IMG/VR virus record: IMGVR_UViG_3300043540_000120
Location: 1 to 27,308 of that record
Length of the DNA stretch: 27,308 nucleotides
Source of the DNA: a virus
Strand: one strand, 5' to 3'
Both the position numbers and the translations under genes were made by a program. Position 1 is the first letter of the stretch, and each line of letters begins with the position of its first letter. A model generated the notes under the pieces. The model saw only the letters and a program-made list of their open reading frames with translations, did not search any database and had not been told where the DNA came from. Below are positions 20,401-27,308 of the stretch, piece after piece.

Positions 20401-21996
20401 ATGTTTACATCAACAAATTCCCTGGATCAGCAGATACTTGACATGGTGAGAAAAGCTCTTTCGGTTGACGCCGCGACCGGCACCAGCATCGCGCCGTTCA
20501 TCAAAGAGGACCTGGAAGGCGAAGCGTATGTACAATTGTACAGCGACACCGATCCCGCCCAAATGGCTCTCTTGAAAGACTTGCCTCGCCAGCCTGCACA
20601 GCAGGTCAACCACGAATTCACTCTGGTGGATCGTTACGGAAACCATCGCGCTAAGGCATCCTTCTCCGCGAATGGTCTGCCCCCGCAAGCAAACTTCGAG
20701 GGCTCCCGTAAGTTCGTTCAACTCAAGCTGTACGGTAAAACGTCAGCGGTCCAAGGGTTGACCGTCCTCCAGAACACCGTTCGTGCGCTGGGTCAGCCCG
20801 ACGTGGCCTCGTCTAACGACATGGCCGTGAAACTCCTGCTGCAATATCAGATCAACGCTGATTTGTACCAGGCCGACACTCGCTCGACACTCGACGCCAA
20901 TATCTTCAAAGGGTGCTGGCAGCTCATCGACGAGTTGACGAAGAGTCCTGCTGCGGTCACGCCGTTCAGCAATAGCGACATCTTCATCGACTTGCGCGGC
21001 GAGCCGCTCTTGCCCGATGGAGCCAAGGGTATTCGTTCCCAGGCAGTCGGTTTTACCAAACGAAATGGCGCCCTCCGCCGGATCTACATGGCGCCCGAGG
21101 TCCTTGAGAACATCGAGGACAACCTAGATCCAGCCGCTCGCTTCATGTTGCCGCCGCAAGGCTCCAACGCGAAGATGATTATCGGTAACAACGTGGACGG
21201 AATGCGCGTCCAAGGTCAGATCGTGTACTTCCGTCGCGATTCGGCCTTGTCTTCGTTCGTTCGTTCCGGTGGACCGAATCTCGACCTGATTCCCGGAGCG
21301 CCAGCAGCGTTCGCGTTCGGTGGATCTGGCGCGGGCACCATCACCCAACCCGCAGTGAACAACTCGGGCGTGGGCCAGTTCCTCACAAGTGAGGGATTGC
21401 GACTGACAGGCATCGTCTACATCGTGACCGCTGTGAACAGCGTCGGTGAAGCGATTGCCAGCAACGTGTCCAACTCGGTCAACGCCTCCAACGGCAAGAC
21501 GATTGAATTCACGATCACTCCTCGTGGTGACGAGCTTTCTTTCCGCATCTACCGTGGGTACGTTTCCGACACGGCTCAGGCCGACACGTTCAAGGCCCCG
21601 ATTGTTCTCGATCCCGAATTCATTTTCGAGATCCCGAACGGCGTGGCGCTGGGCAATACGACGCCGATCACGGTTGTCGATGCCAACCTCTACATCCCCG
21701 GCACTAGCTGGGCTTGGGGTTCAGACATCTGGTCGCAGAACGCCGCCGCCTTGGACCGTGGCGACGCTCCGACCTCTTTGGCCAACGAGTACGTTGAAGG
21801 AAAGTCCGCTGCGGCGATTGCCCAGTTGACCGGCCTCTTCGAGTTCGACCTGGCTAAATTGGGATGGCTGTATTCCAACAAACTGTTCGCACACGTCTTG
21901 GCACCGCAAGTGCCGCGCCCGTGGGTGAACGTGGTTTGGATGAACGTCGGAGGCATCCGTCGTAAGAAAGCCCTCCTTGATCGAGCCCTGAGCTAA
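20401..21996 (+). CDS. Major capsid protein
   Basis: The 531-residue protein follows protease and scaffold and is followed by the strongest terminator in the window, as expected for the most abundant product. The N-terminal part (MFTSTNSLDQQILDMVRKAL) is helical and may be the cleaved tag. HK97-like elements follow: a long strand/loop region with FVQLKLYGKTSAVQGLTVL, a helix rich in Ala/Gln with NDMAVKLLLQYQINADLYQA, and IYMAPEVLENIEDNL. Residues about 338-430 (IVYIVTAVNSVGEAIASNV and FRIYRGYVSD) look like an inserted Ig/FN3-type domain, which may form a surface decoration. The last 90 residues return to the capsid fold (FEFDLAKLGWLYSNKLFAHV). No named family can be fixed without a structure search. 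Confidence 0.85.
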   Translation: MFTSTNSLDQQILDMVRKALSVDAATGTSIAPFIKEDLEGEAYVQLYSDTDPAQMALLKDLPRQPAQQVNHEFTLVDRYGNHRAKASFSANGLPPQANFEGSRKFVQLKLYGKTSAVQGLTVLQNTVRALGQPDVASSNDMAVKLLLQYQINADLYQADTRSTLDANIFKGCWQLIDELTKSPAAVTPFSNSDIFIDLRGEPLLPDGAKGIRSQAVGFTKRNGALRRIYMAPEVLENIEDNLDPAARFMLPPQGSNAKMIIGNNVDGMRVQGQIVYFRRDSALSSFVRSGGPNLDLIPGAPAAFAFGGSGAGTITQPAVNNSGVGQFLTSEGLRLTGIVYIVTAVNSVGEAIASNVSNSVNASNGKTIEFTITPRGDELSFRIYRGYVSDTAQADTFKAPIVLDPEFIFEIPNGVALGNTTPITVVDANLYIPGTSWAWGSDIWSQNAAALDRGDAPTSLANEYVEGKSAAAIAQLTGLFEFDLAKLGWLYSNKLFAHVLAPQVPRPWVNVVWMNVGGIRRKKALLDRALS

Positions 21997-22022
21997 GGGT
22001 GATTGATTAAGCGAGTCAGAAG

Positions 22023-22050
22023 AGGGGTCAGGCAACTGGCCCCTTTTTTT
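22023..22050 (+). terminator. Strong intrinsic terminator after the capsid gene
   Basis: AGGGGTCAG (22023-22031) pairs with CTGGCCCCT (22036-22044) around a GCAA (GNRA-type) tetraloop, with one G-U pair, and runs into seven T residues. It lies 27 bp after the capsid stop and should end the main head transcript. Confidence 0.92.
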
Positions 22051-22107
22051 ATTGTACGACTACTCGTAAAATGTAAGCATAAATTGTCAGCGAGACAGGA
22101 GGACAGA

Positions 22108-22653
22108 ATGCAGCTTTGGAAAATGGATAGCCTGGGGATTTCAAGCGAGGACTTCATCAACCGCGATTCCCAGAACGCTCCGAACGCCTTTTACGGATCA
22201 CTTTGGAGATTCAAGCACGACCGAACCGGAACACAGATTGATCCCAAGCAACAGCCCACGGGCAAGAACGAAGGTCCACAGCCTTCAACCAGCGAGCAGC
22301 TCACCCCGCAAGGATTTTTGAAACAGGCCGCCCAGACCGAAGTCGCCGATCATCAACGCCGCCGCCAGCGCCCACTGGACAATCATCTCGTTGATGAGGC
22401 CCGCCGGCTTGGCGAACCGATTTCCGAGGCCGACACCGGCTACACTGAAGCGCATAATGAAGCCCAAGAGCATGGTAACAATGTGCAAGCCGCAAACCAT
22501 GCTATCGTTCACAACGATGCCAAATTCACAGAAGCATCGCTTATGGGCATGAGCAAAGACCAACTCGGCGACATCGCCGCAGCGGTCGGCGTCGTGAACG
22601 TCGAATTGCCGAAGAAAAAGTTGGTTGAGGCGATCCTCGTAAAACAGGGCTAA
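22108..22653 (+). CDS. Head accessory protein with SAP/HeH-like C-terminus (181 aa)
   Basis: The frame extends upstream through the terminator, but AGGAGGACAGA ATG 22108 is an excellent start. The product begins MQLWKMDSLGISSEDFIN, is polar, Gln/Pro-rich and probably extended in the middle (about 40-70), then helical and His/Asn-rich (HNEAQEHGNNVQAANHAIVH). Residues about 145-180 (MGMSKDQLGDIAAAVGVV and PKKKLVEAILVKQG) form a helix-extended loop-helix like SAP/HeH/Rho-N motifs, which bind DNA or act as small docking domains. It lies between two terminators, so it may have its own promoter (GTAAAAT at 22066). Probably a head completion or decoration protein. Confidence 0.65.
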   Translation: MQLWKMDSLGISSEDFINRDSQNAPNAFYGSLWRFKHDRTGTQIDPKQQPTGKNEGPQPSTSEQLTPQGFLKQAAQTEVADHQRRRQRPLDNHLVDEARRLGEPISEADTGYTEAHNEAQEHGNNVQAANHAIVHNDAKFTEASLMGMSKDQLGDIAAAVGVVNVELPKKKLVEAILVKQG

Positions 22654-22682
22654 AAAGATCGTCAGAACTGGACGATAAATAG

Positions 22683-22721
22683 GGCGTGGTGTTCTTCGTG
22701 AATGCCATGCCTTTTTGTTTT
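22683..22721 (+). terminator. Intrinsic terminator after the SAP-like gene
   Basis: GGCGTGG (22683-22689) pairs with CCATGCC (22705-22711), with one G-U pair; TTC/GAA can pair inside the loop. It is followed by TTTTTGTTTT. The rest of the 105-bp gap holds a 6-bp ATCGTC/GACGAT hairpin (about 22658-22676, no T run) and TACAAT (22736-22741 region), a possible -10 box for the next gene. Confidence 0.7.
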
Positions 22722-22758
22722 GGAGTACAATTTAGGAAGCAGGTAAGCAGGAGAAACT

Positions 22759-23196
22759 ATGCTCTGTGCCTTGATTCAAAATAATGCTGTTTGCGGTATC
22801 GTCGATCTTGACGACACAACCATGTACCGCATTGGCAATCTTTTTGAAGCGATAGTTGACATCTCCGCGATTACTCCACAGCCGCAGATCGGATGGGCGT
22901 TCAGTAATGGTCAAATTTCCAACACCGCACCGTCAATGAAGATCACTCGCCTGGCGATGAACAACCGATTTCAAGTGGCGGAACTTCTCGCCATAATGGC
23001 GTACACAAACAGCAATCCAACGAGCATGGTAGCCGTTCTCATGCAGAGACTTCAGTTAGCGACGTACATTGACTTAAACCGCTCAGATACTCAGGCTGGA
23101 GTAGAATATTTGGTTTCCCAAGGACTTTTAACATCTGACAGGGCGACGGCAATTCTCACTACTCCGCCATCGTCTGACGAAGCGTACATCGGATAG
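22759..23196 (+). CDS. Hypothetical tail-accessory-like protein (145 aa)
   Basis: ATG 22759 follows GCAGGAGAAACT. The N-terminus (MLCALIQNNAVCGIVDLDD, then ISAITPQPQIGWAFSNGQI) matches the general pattern of small phage tail or baseplate accessory proteins that start with a short beta domain and carry P-Q-I-G-W before a variable C-terminus. The C-terminal half is helical (FQVAELLAIMAYTNSNPTSM, MQRLQLATYIDLNRSDTQ). The DNA is visibly AT-richer than the head operon. The next gene follows 11 bp later. Function inferred only from pattern and place. Confidence 0.6.
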   Translation: MLCALIQNNAVCGIVDLDDTTMYRIGNLFEAIVDISAITPQPQIGWAFSNGQISNTAPSMKITRLAMNNRFQVAELLAIMAYTNSNPTSMVAVLMQRLQLATYIDLNRSDTQAGVEYLVSQGLLTSDRATAILTTPPSSDEAYIG

Positions 23197-23207
23197 GAGA
23201 CAACGAC

Positions 23208-25115
23208 ATGAGCAAGGCGCTGGCACTCAACTTACAAAAAAGCCTGACGTTTGCATACGACCAAGCGAAGACAACTTTGCAGGGACGAGTTGGCTTGCGC
23301 ACAATCACCGATGGGAACGGTCCAAAGTCAGTTCTAGGTGTTCAGCCAATAATCAACATGGATGTGTTTGACGATACCGGAGCCGGCCCAGGATCTATGA
23401 TTGCCGTTACTCCCAACAATCGAGCTTTTGTCGGAAAGAGCAACACACTAGAAGTTTTCATCATATCGCTCTATCAGTTGACCACCGCAAATGGAGTAAC
23501 TACAGCCTCTTGGGTTGGCGATTTGAAATTGAATTTTGGAAACCTGGCAAACACCTTCACGATGAAGGGCCTATTCATTGACGATTCTAATCCAGCGTCG
23601 ATGACGATAGTTTGGGCCGGGACTCACAACACGGCCCAAAATGGCGGCCTCTTTGCTTGCTGGGGTGTGAATGTAACTGATTTCTACGTTGCGGCCCCTC
23701 AGACTTTTCCAGTGGCGTCGGCGGCAAACCAAACAAAAGCTACTTACATGCTGTCAGATGCCGCCACTCAGGCCACTCACACAATGACGGTAGCAGATGG
23801 TGTTGGGGTAAACGTGGCCACTCATCATGCTTACGTTCTCAATGGAGCCGCCGCCAGTCCTAGTATTTTCAAATACGATTTGTCGGCACCTCCAAGTGTT
23901 GTGCCAGGAGCAAATGGCTACACAAATTCTTTGTTTCTACTGAAGACCGCAACTCTGCCGGCGCTTACGGGAACAGTTCTTCTTCAAAATTGCGTTCAAG
24001 TTATAACCCCATTCGGTCAACCTGGAGCGGCATCCTCTCTAAATGGAAACACCTGTCTTTCGTTCATAACGACAACTCAGATTTATGCATGTAAAACATC
24101 TGACATCACAAGCGGAGCTTCTTCCATTCCAAGTCTAGTTAGTGCTGACAATGCCGCCGGTACAGATTACGTCACGGCGAACCTTTCTTATGGTCAGTTC
24201 AATCAGGAGGTTGGCAAATGGATTGCAATTACAGTAAATGGAAATTGTTTAATAAAGCAGTTAGTCAATCTTGATCCAAACGCCAAGTATTTTGGAGTAT
24301 TCAACAATATAAGAACTGAATCTGGTGGATCACTGACTCCTGAATTTGGAGCCATTACGAACGCCTGTCTTGCTTGCGGTAATGGATGGGCCATCATGTC
24401 AAATTCAAGCACTGGGCAGCGCGGCCTTCTTGCTCTTGACGTTATGTCTGACGAGAATTCGATTGATTCAAATGGAGAGAGGTACGCCTCGATCATAAGC
24501 CCAGTGATTTCAGGTAACTTCACGCAGGGCGTTCATCTGGCTCTTTTGAAGCAACTAGCCAAGAGAAGTGTTTATCCGACCATCCAATACCGAACATCAA
24601 ATTTCAATGTCGGACCAGGAGTTGGATTCGATGCAACGTGGACTACAGCTCCTAAAGATGGAGACCTATCGGCACTTGTGAACGCGACTCAAGTTCAATT
24701 CAGAATTTTGGCTTCTTCTGTTGGAACAACGAACAGCAACACTTCTCAGATTCAAGAAGCGTTTTTTATTTACAGCGATGCGACTCAGATTTCATCAAAC
24801 TGGGAAGGGTCAGTTGATAACACCAGCCAGTCTTCAGCCTCACCGATGTACGTGGCATTCCGTCAACGCGCGGCCTATTCGCCATTGCCGACGAAGTTTG
24901 TTATCAAAGGGGTAGATGACAGCGGAAACGTGATTTACACATTCGACACCGTGGCAAATCCAAGCGTGTTCTCGCAGAGCGCCAACAACGGTGGAAGTTG
25001 GGCAGCGTGGACAAATATGGGATCATTCCCTAACGTCGCCGGCACGACCGAACTGAGAGTGCTAGTAGCCTCACCATCGGGAACTAGACTCACGTGGAGC
25101 ATCCAAGAGGTATGA
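23208..25115 (+). CDS. Large beta-rich structural protein, probable tail or fibre component (635 aa)
   Basis: ATG 23208 follows GGAGACAACGAC. The product is Ser/Thr/Asn/Gly-rich with few charged residues and many short beta segments (SMIAVTPNNRAFVG, NTLEVFIISLYQL, FTMKGLFIDDSNPASMTIVW, GLFACWGVNVTDFYV), resembling a beta-propeller or beta-solenoid surface protein. The final 140 residues (YVAFRQRAAYSPLPTKFVIKG, YTFDTV, ELRVLVASPSGTRLTWSIQEV) look like a separate jelly-roll domain. No signal peptide or catalytic motif. Codon use and base composition differ from the head genes, suggesting a variable, possibly exchanged host-interaction gene. Exact role unknown; head fibre and tail protein are both possible. 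Confidence 0.68.
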   Translation: MSKALALNLQKSLTFAYDQAKTTLQGRVGLRTITDGNGPKSVLGVQPIINMDVFDDTGAGPGSMIAVTPNNRAFVGKSNTLEVFIISLYQLTTANGVTTASWVGDLKLNFGNLANTFTMKGLFIDDSNPASMTIVWAGTHNTAQNGGLFACWGVNVTDFYVAAPQTFPVASAANQTKATYMLSDAATQATHTMTVADGVGVNVATHHAYVLNGAAASPSIFKYDLSAPPSVVPGANGYTNSLFLLKTATLPALTGTVLLQNCVQVITPFGQPGAASSLNGNTCLSFITTTQIYACKTSDITSGASSIPSLVSADNAAGTDYVTANLSYGQFNQEVGKWIAITVNGNCLIKQLVNLDPNAKYFGVFNNIRTESGGSLTPEFGAITNACLACGNGWAIMSNSSTGQRGLLALDVMSDENSIDSNGERYASIISPVISGNFTQGVHLALLKQLAKRSVYPTIQYRTSNFNVGPGVGFDATWTTAPKDGDLSALVNATQVQFRILASSVGTTNSNTSQIQEAFFIYSDATQISSNWEGSVDNTSQSSASPMYVAFRQRAAYSPLPTKFVIKGVDDSGNVIYTFDTVANPSVFSQSANNGGSWAAWTNMGSFPNVAGTTELRVLVASPSGTRLTWSIQEV

Positions 25116-25118
25116 TGA

Positions 25119-27212
25119 ATGCCTAACCCAAGCACTTATTTTGCAGGAAACTTCAGCATCTTGGCTCCGCAGGCGTGCCTGCTCGATACGACTCCTCCAA
25201 CATTTGCGGGTATTACAGGTCTTGTCCATCAAGACGACGGGAGTCTCTTGGCATCGTGGGGTGCTGCAAGCGATGCGAACCCTCCAATTCGCTATGCGAT
25301 TTACGTTTCTCAAGACAGCAATCCACCGACTCATTTTAGTCCTAGCAATTTCTTGTGCTATGTGAAATCGACTTCGTTTCGTGTTTTTCAATTGCCCAAT
25401 GGAACAGTTTTCCAGCGTGGTCAGACTTACTACGTCGGCGTGCGAGCCGAGGACTCTCAAGGAAACATTGAAACCAATTTGGTCGTGCTGAATGACGTTG
25501 CAAATCCGTTAAATGCACCACTTCAGCTTGGCGACATACCAGAAATAGCAAAACAAGTTTGGAACAGACTTCGCTCGCTCAGTACGGTTCCTGGCTCGTT
25601 CGGAGAGTCCCTCCAGGGAGTTGTAACGGCGGCGCGCGCGAACCTTCTCGACAATTTGTCGAGGCTCGACGTGCTCGTGAGCAGTCGTGGCTCCTCATCG
25701 CAATCGGACACGATAATCGCCTACGTCGACCAGCTTGAGATCCGCCTGACTGCTGGCAGGGCGTCAAATCTGGACAACTTGGACGCGGCGATCACCACTA
25801 GGGCGGCGTCTGCGGATGTTGCGTCTGTGCCGGCGGCTGTCGCATCACTTGTGCCGGCGGCTGTTTGGGATGTGGCTCAGGCTTCTCACGTTGCCTCCGG
25901 TTCTACTGGGGCCAAACTCAACTCGCTTGGCGGCCCGGTTGACGTTTCTTCAATTGCCGCCGCCGTTTGGAATGAAGCCAAGACTAGCCACACGACTACT
26001 GGCACATTCGGAGCACTTCTTGACCAGGCGATCAGTTCGCGGTCCTCAGACGCCGATATGCAAGCTATAAAGGGCTCTGGCTTCGTTGCAACCGATTCAC
26101 TGCACGATCTTAAGGCCAAGGTAAATTTGCTGCCCACGAGCGCCGGAGACGCGACGTTGGCGAACCAGAACACTATCATTTCACAGTTGGCGGCCAAGGC
26201 TTCGCAAGCCAGCATTACGACGCTTCAGAACAGCGTGAACGCGATCCCAATAAATCCTCTGCTCACGACCGATGCCAGACTGAATCGACTTGATGTGAAC
26301 GTATCTACCAGGCTTGCCGACACTGATTTCCAGGTCATCAAGGGTGCCGGGTTCAACGCCTCTACGGATACTCTGGAGGCAATCCGCGACGCTGTTGCGG
26401 CCTCTGTGGATCTGACTCCAGTCACTCAGTCACTCAGCGACATAAAAGGCGCCGGATTTGCTACGGGCACAGACAGTCTTTCGGCATTGCGTCCAAAAGT
26501 GGATGCGGCGAAGTCTTCTGCTGATGCCGCCGCCTCGATTGCGCTTGATGCCAAAAATGCGGCACTTGGAGCGGCCACTCAGGCTCAGGCATCTACGATC
26601 ATCGCCGGCGTCGCGGCTATTCCGACAAATCCTGTGCTCACAAACGACGTTCGTATAACCAGACTCGATGCCAATATCAGTTCGCGCGCGGCGGCGACCG
26701 ATCTCGCGGCGGCTATGGGTGGGACATTCAATCCAGCGACCGATTCACTTGAGAAAATTGTCGACCTCATCAATTCAAAAACCTACAGTAACGCGACTCT
26801 GGCGAACCAAGTCGCGATCCTCAACGCCATCGCCGGCACTGCACTTGAGTCGACTGCACAGAGCATCCTGACTCGCGTCACGAGCATTCCTACAAACCCC
26901 GCGCTCACGACCGACGTTCGATTCAACAATTTGGATGCAGCGGTTTCTTCTCGCGCATCGGACACGGATATGCAGGCCGTAAAAGGCGCTGGATTTACAA
27001 CTTCAGATGACAGTTTGGCGGCGCTAAAGGATGCCATTGTGGCGGCTGATCTTGATTTGTCGCCAGTGCTCACTCAACTTTCGCAAATCAAGGGCGCTGG
27101 ATTTAGTTCTGGTCAGGATGACCTCCACATACTCAACAACACCGCCATCAATGAGAGAGCGCAAATTTACAGCGCGGTTCAGGGCGTACTGAGCACTGGA
27201 GAGGGGTTCTGA
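25119..27212 (+). CDS. FN3-containing repeat fibre protein (697 aa)
   Basis: ATG 25119 lies 3 bp after the preceding stop. Residues about 24-125 form a fibronectin type III domain (DTTPPTFAGITGLV, LASWGAASDANPPIRYAIYV, YYVGVRAEDSQGNIETN). The rest is built of Ala/Ser/Asp-rich repeats: AAVW(D/N)-x-A-x2-SH-x4-G-(S/T) units near 247-300, and units containing LDa-x2-SSR and IKGAGF...DSL at about 375-426, 500-551 and 589-640, with coiled-coil Ala-rich spacers. Such repeats are common in phage neck, tail or head fibres that form trimeric shafts. The C-terminus (INERAQIYSAVQGVLS) is short, so a receptor-binding tip may be encoded downstream. Confidence 0.75.
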   Translation: MPNPSTYFAGNFSILAPQACLLDTTPPTFAGITGLVHQDDGSLLASWGAASDANPPIRYAIYVSQDSNPPTHFSPSNFLCYVKSTSFRVFQLPNGTVFQRGQTYYVGVRAEDSQGNIETNLVVLNDVANPLNAPLQLGDIPEIAKQVWNRLRSLSTVPGSFGESLQGVVTAARANLLDNLSRLDVLVSSRGSSSQSDTIIAYVDQLEIRLTAGRASNLDNLDAAITTRAASADVASVPAAVASLVPAAVWDVAQASHVASGSTGAKLNSLGGPVDVSSIAAAVWNEAKTSHTTTGTFGALLDQAISSRSSDADMQAIKGSGFVATDSLHDLKAKVNLLPTSAGDATLANQNTIISQLAAKASQASITTLQNSVNAIPINPLLTTDARLNRLDVNVSTRLADTDFQVIKGAGFNASTDTLEAIRDAVAASVDLTPVTQSLSDIKGAGFATGTDSLSALRPKVDAAKSSADAAASIALDAKNAALGAATQAQASTIIAGVAAIPTNPVLTNDVRITRLDANISSRAAATDLAAAMGGTFNPATDSLEKIVDLINSKTYSNATLANQVAILNAIAGTALESTAQSILTRVTSIPTNPALTTDVRFNNLDAAVSSRASDTDMQAVKGAGFTTSDDSLAALKDAIVAADLDLSPVLTQLSQIKGAGFSSGQDDLHILNNTAINERAQIYSAVQGVLSTGEGF
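26241..27038 (+). repeat. Coding repeats in the fibre gene
   Basis: Three longer units (26241-26396, 26616-26771, 26883-27038) encode IP(I/T)NP-x-LT-x-D-(A/V)-R, then LD-x3-S-(T/S)-R, then D-x5-G-x2-F, then a (T/D)-(D)-(T/S)-L helix. Shorter copies of IKGAGF/DSL occur at about 26437-26500 and 27085-27130. Protein similarity exceeds DNA similarity, so the repeats are old rather than recent tandem duplications. The spacing is irregular (about 375 and 267 bp). Confidence 0.75.
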
Positions 27213-27308
27213 TGACTGGGACAAGAACAGAAACACTTGTAAATGAAGCCTGTTTAATAGGATTTCGGCATTTTTATAACGGCATCCTGTCCGATGCTTA
27301 CCAGATGT
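27212..27308 (+). CDS. Start of unknown gene, cut by window edge
   Basis: ATG 27212 shares its A with the fibre stop (TGATG) and follows GGAGAGGGG. The 32 visible residues (MTGTRTETLVNEACLIGFRH and on) are open to the window end. The order suggests another fibre-associated or tail-side gene. Nothing more can be said. Confidence 0.6.
   Translation, partial: MTGTRTETLVNEACLIGFRHFYNGILSDAYQM

Noticed and set aside
26241-27038. CRISPR-like array, because of repeated units
   Set aside because: The repeats are long, coding, divergent at DNA level and irregularly spaced; they encode fibre shaft units.

Overview
This window is a stretch of a tailed double-stranded DNA phage (Caudoviricetes) or prophage. 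Almost every gene lies on the + strand. Neighbouring genes overlap by a few bases (ATGA or GTGA junctions) or lie a few bases apart, and GTG and TTG starts are common. Recognisable packaging and head genes run in order: large terminase, portal, MuF-type minor head protein, prohead protease, scaffold-like protein and major capsid protein, followed by a repeat-rich fibre. No bacterial housekeeping gene, integrase, rRNA or convincing tRNA was seen. The host cannot be named. A small lipoprotein with a lipobox and an M15-type endolysin are compatible with a Gram-negative host, but that is inference.

Left arm (1-2850): small accessory genes, including a YkgJ-like cysteine-cluster protein, a permuted NlpC/P60 (YiiX-like) papain-fold protein, a coiled-coil protein and a small Cys-rich lipoprotein. 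Nuclease region (2738-3937): two HNH-type nuclease genes on the + strand. Each is preceded by a divergent minus-strand mini-gene of 50-53 codons encoding a CPxC...CPxCxxC zinc-ribbon-like protein. The two mini-proteins are clearly paralogous and overlap the 3' ends of the genes upstream. This duplicated ribbon/nuclease pair is the strongest candidate here for an undescribed system. Lysis and pre-packaging region (3934-6874): unknown proteins, an M15 peptidase endolysin, a gene-free gap predicted to fold as a three-way-junction RNA ending in ACCA, then small genes that include a single-pass membrane peptide and a zinc ribbon.

Head operon (6864-22050): GpA-like large terminase, portal, a cold-shock-domain protein overlapping the portal gene, three small His/Lys-rich helical proteins, a beta-rich protein, a 1104-residue SNF2-type helicase-like protein, a MuF-like minor head protein, two basic unknowns, protease, scaffold, and a capsid protein with an apparent Ig/FN3-like insertion. 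It ends at a strong GCAA-loop terminator. Most proteins between the portal and the protease begin with, or contain, a short hydrophobic-Lys-Ala-Lys-like motif. This could be a shared capsid-targeting tag. The SNF2 protein would then be a candidate capsid-packaged, co-injected protein, loosely like the P1 Dar proteins. This is a hypothesis.

Tail-side region (22108-27308): a protein with a SAP/HeH-like C-terminus, a second terminator, a small protein resembling phage tail-accessory N-termini, a 635-residue unknown beta-rich structural protein in AT-richer DNA, a 697-residue FN3 plus repeat fibre, and the start of a further gene cut by the window edge.
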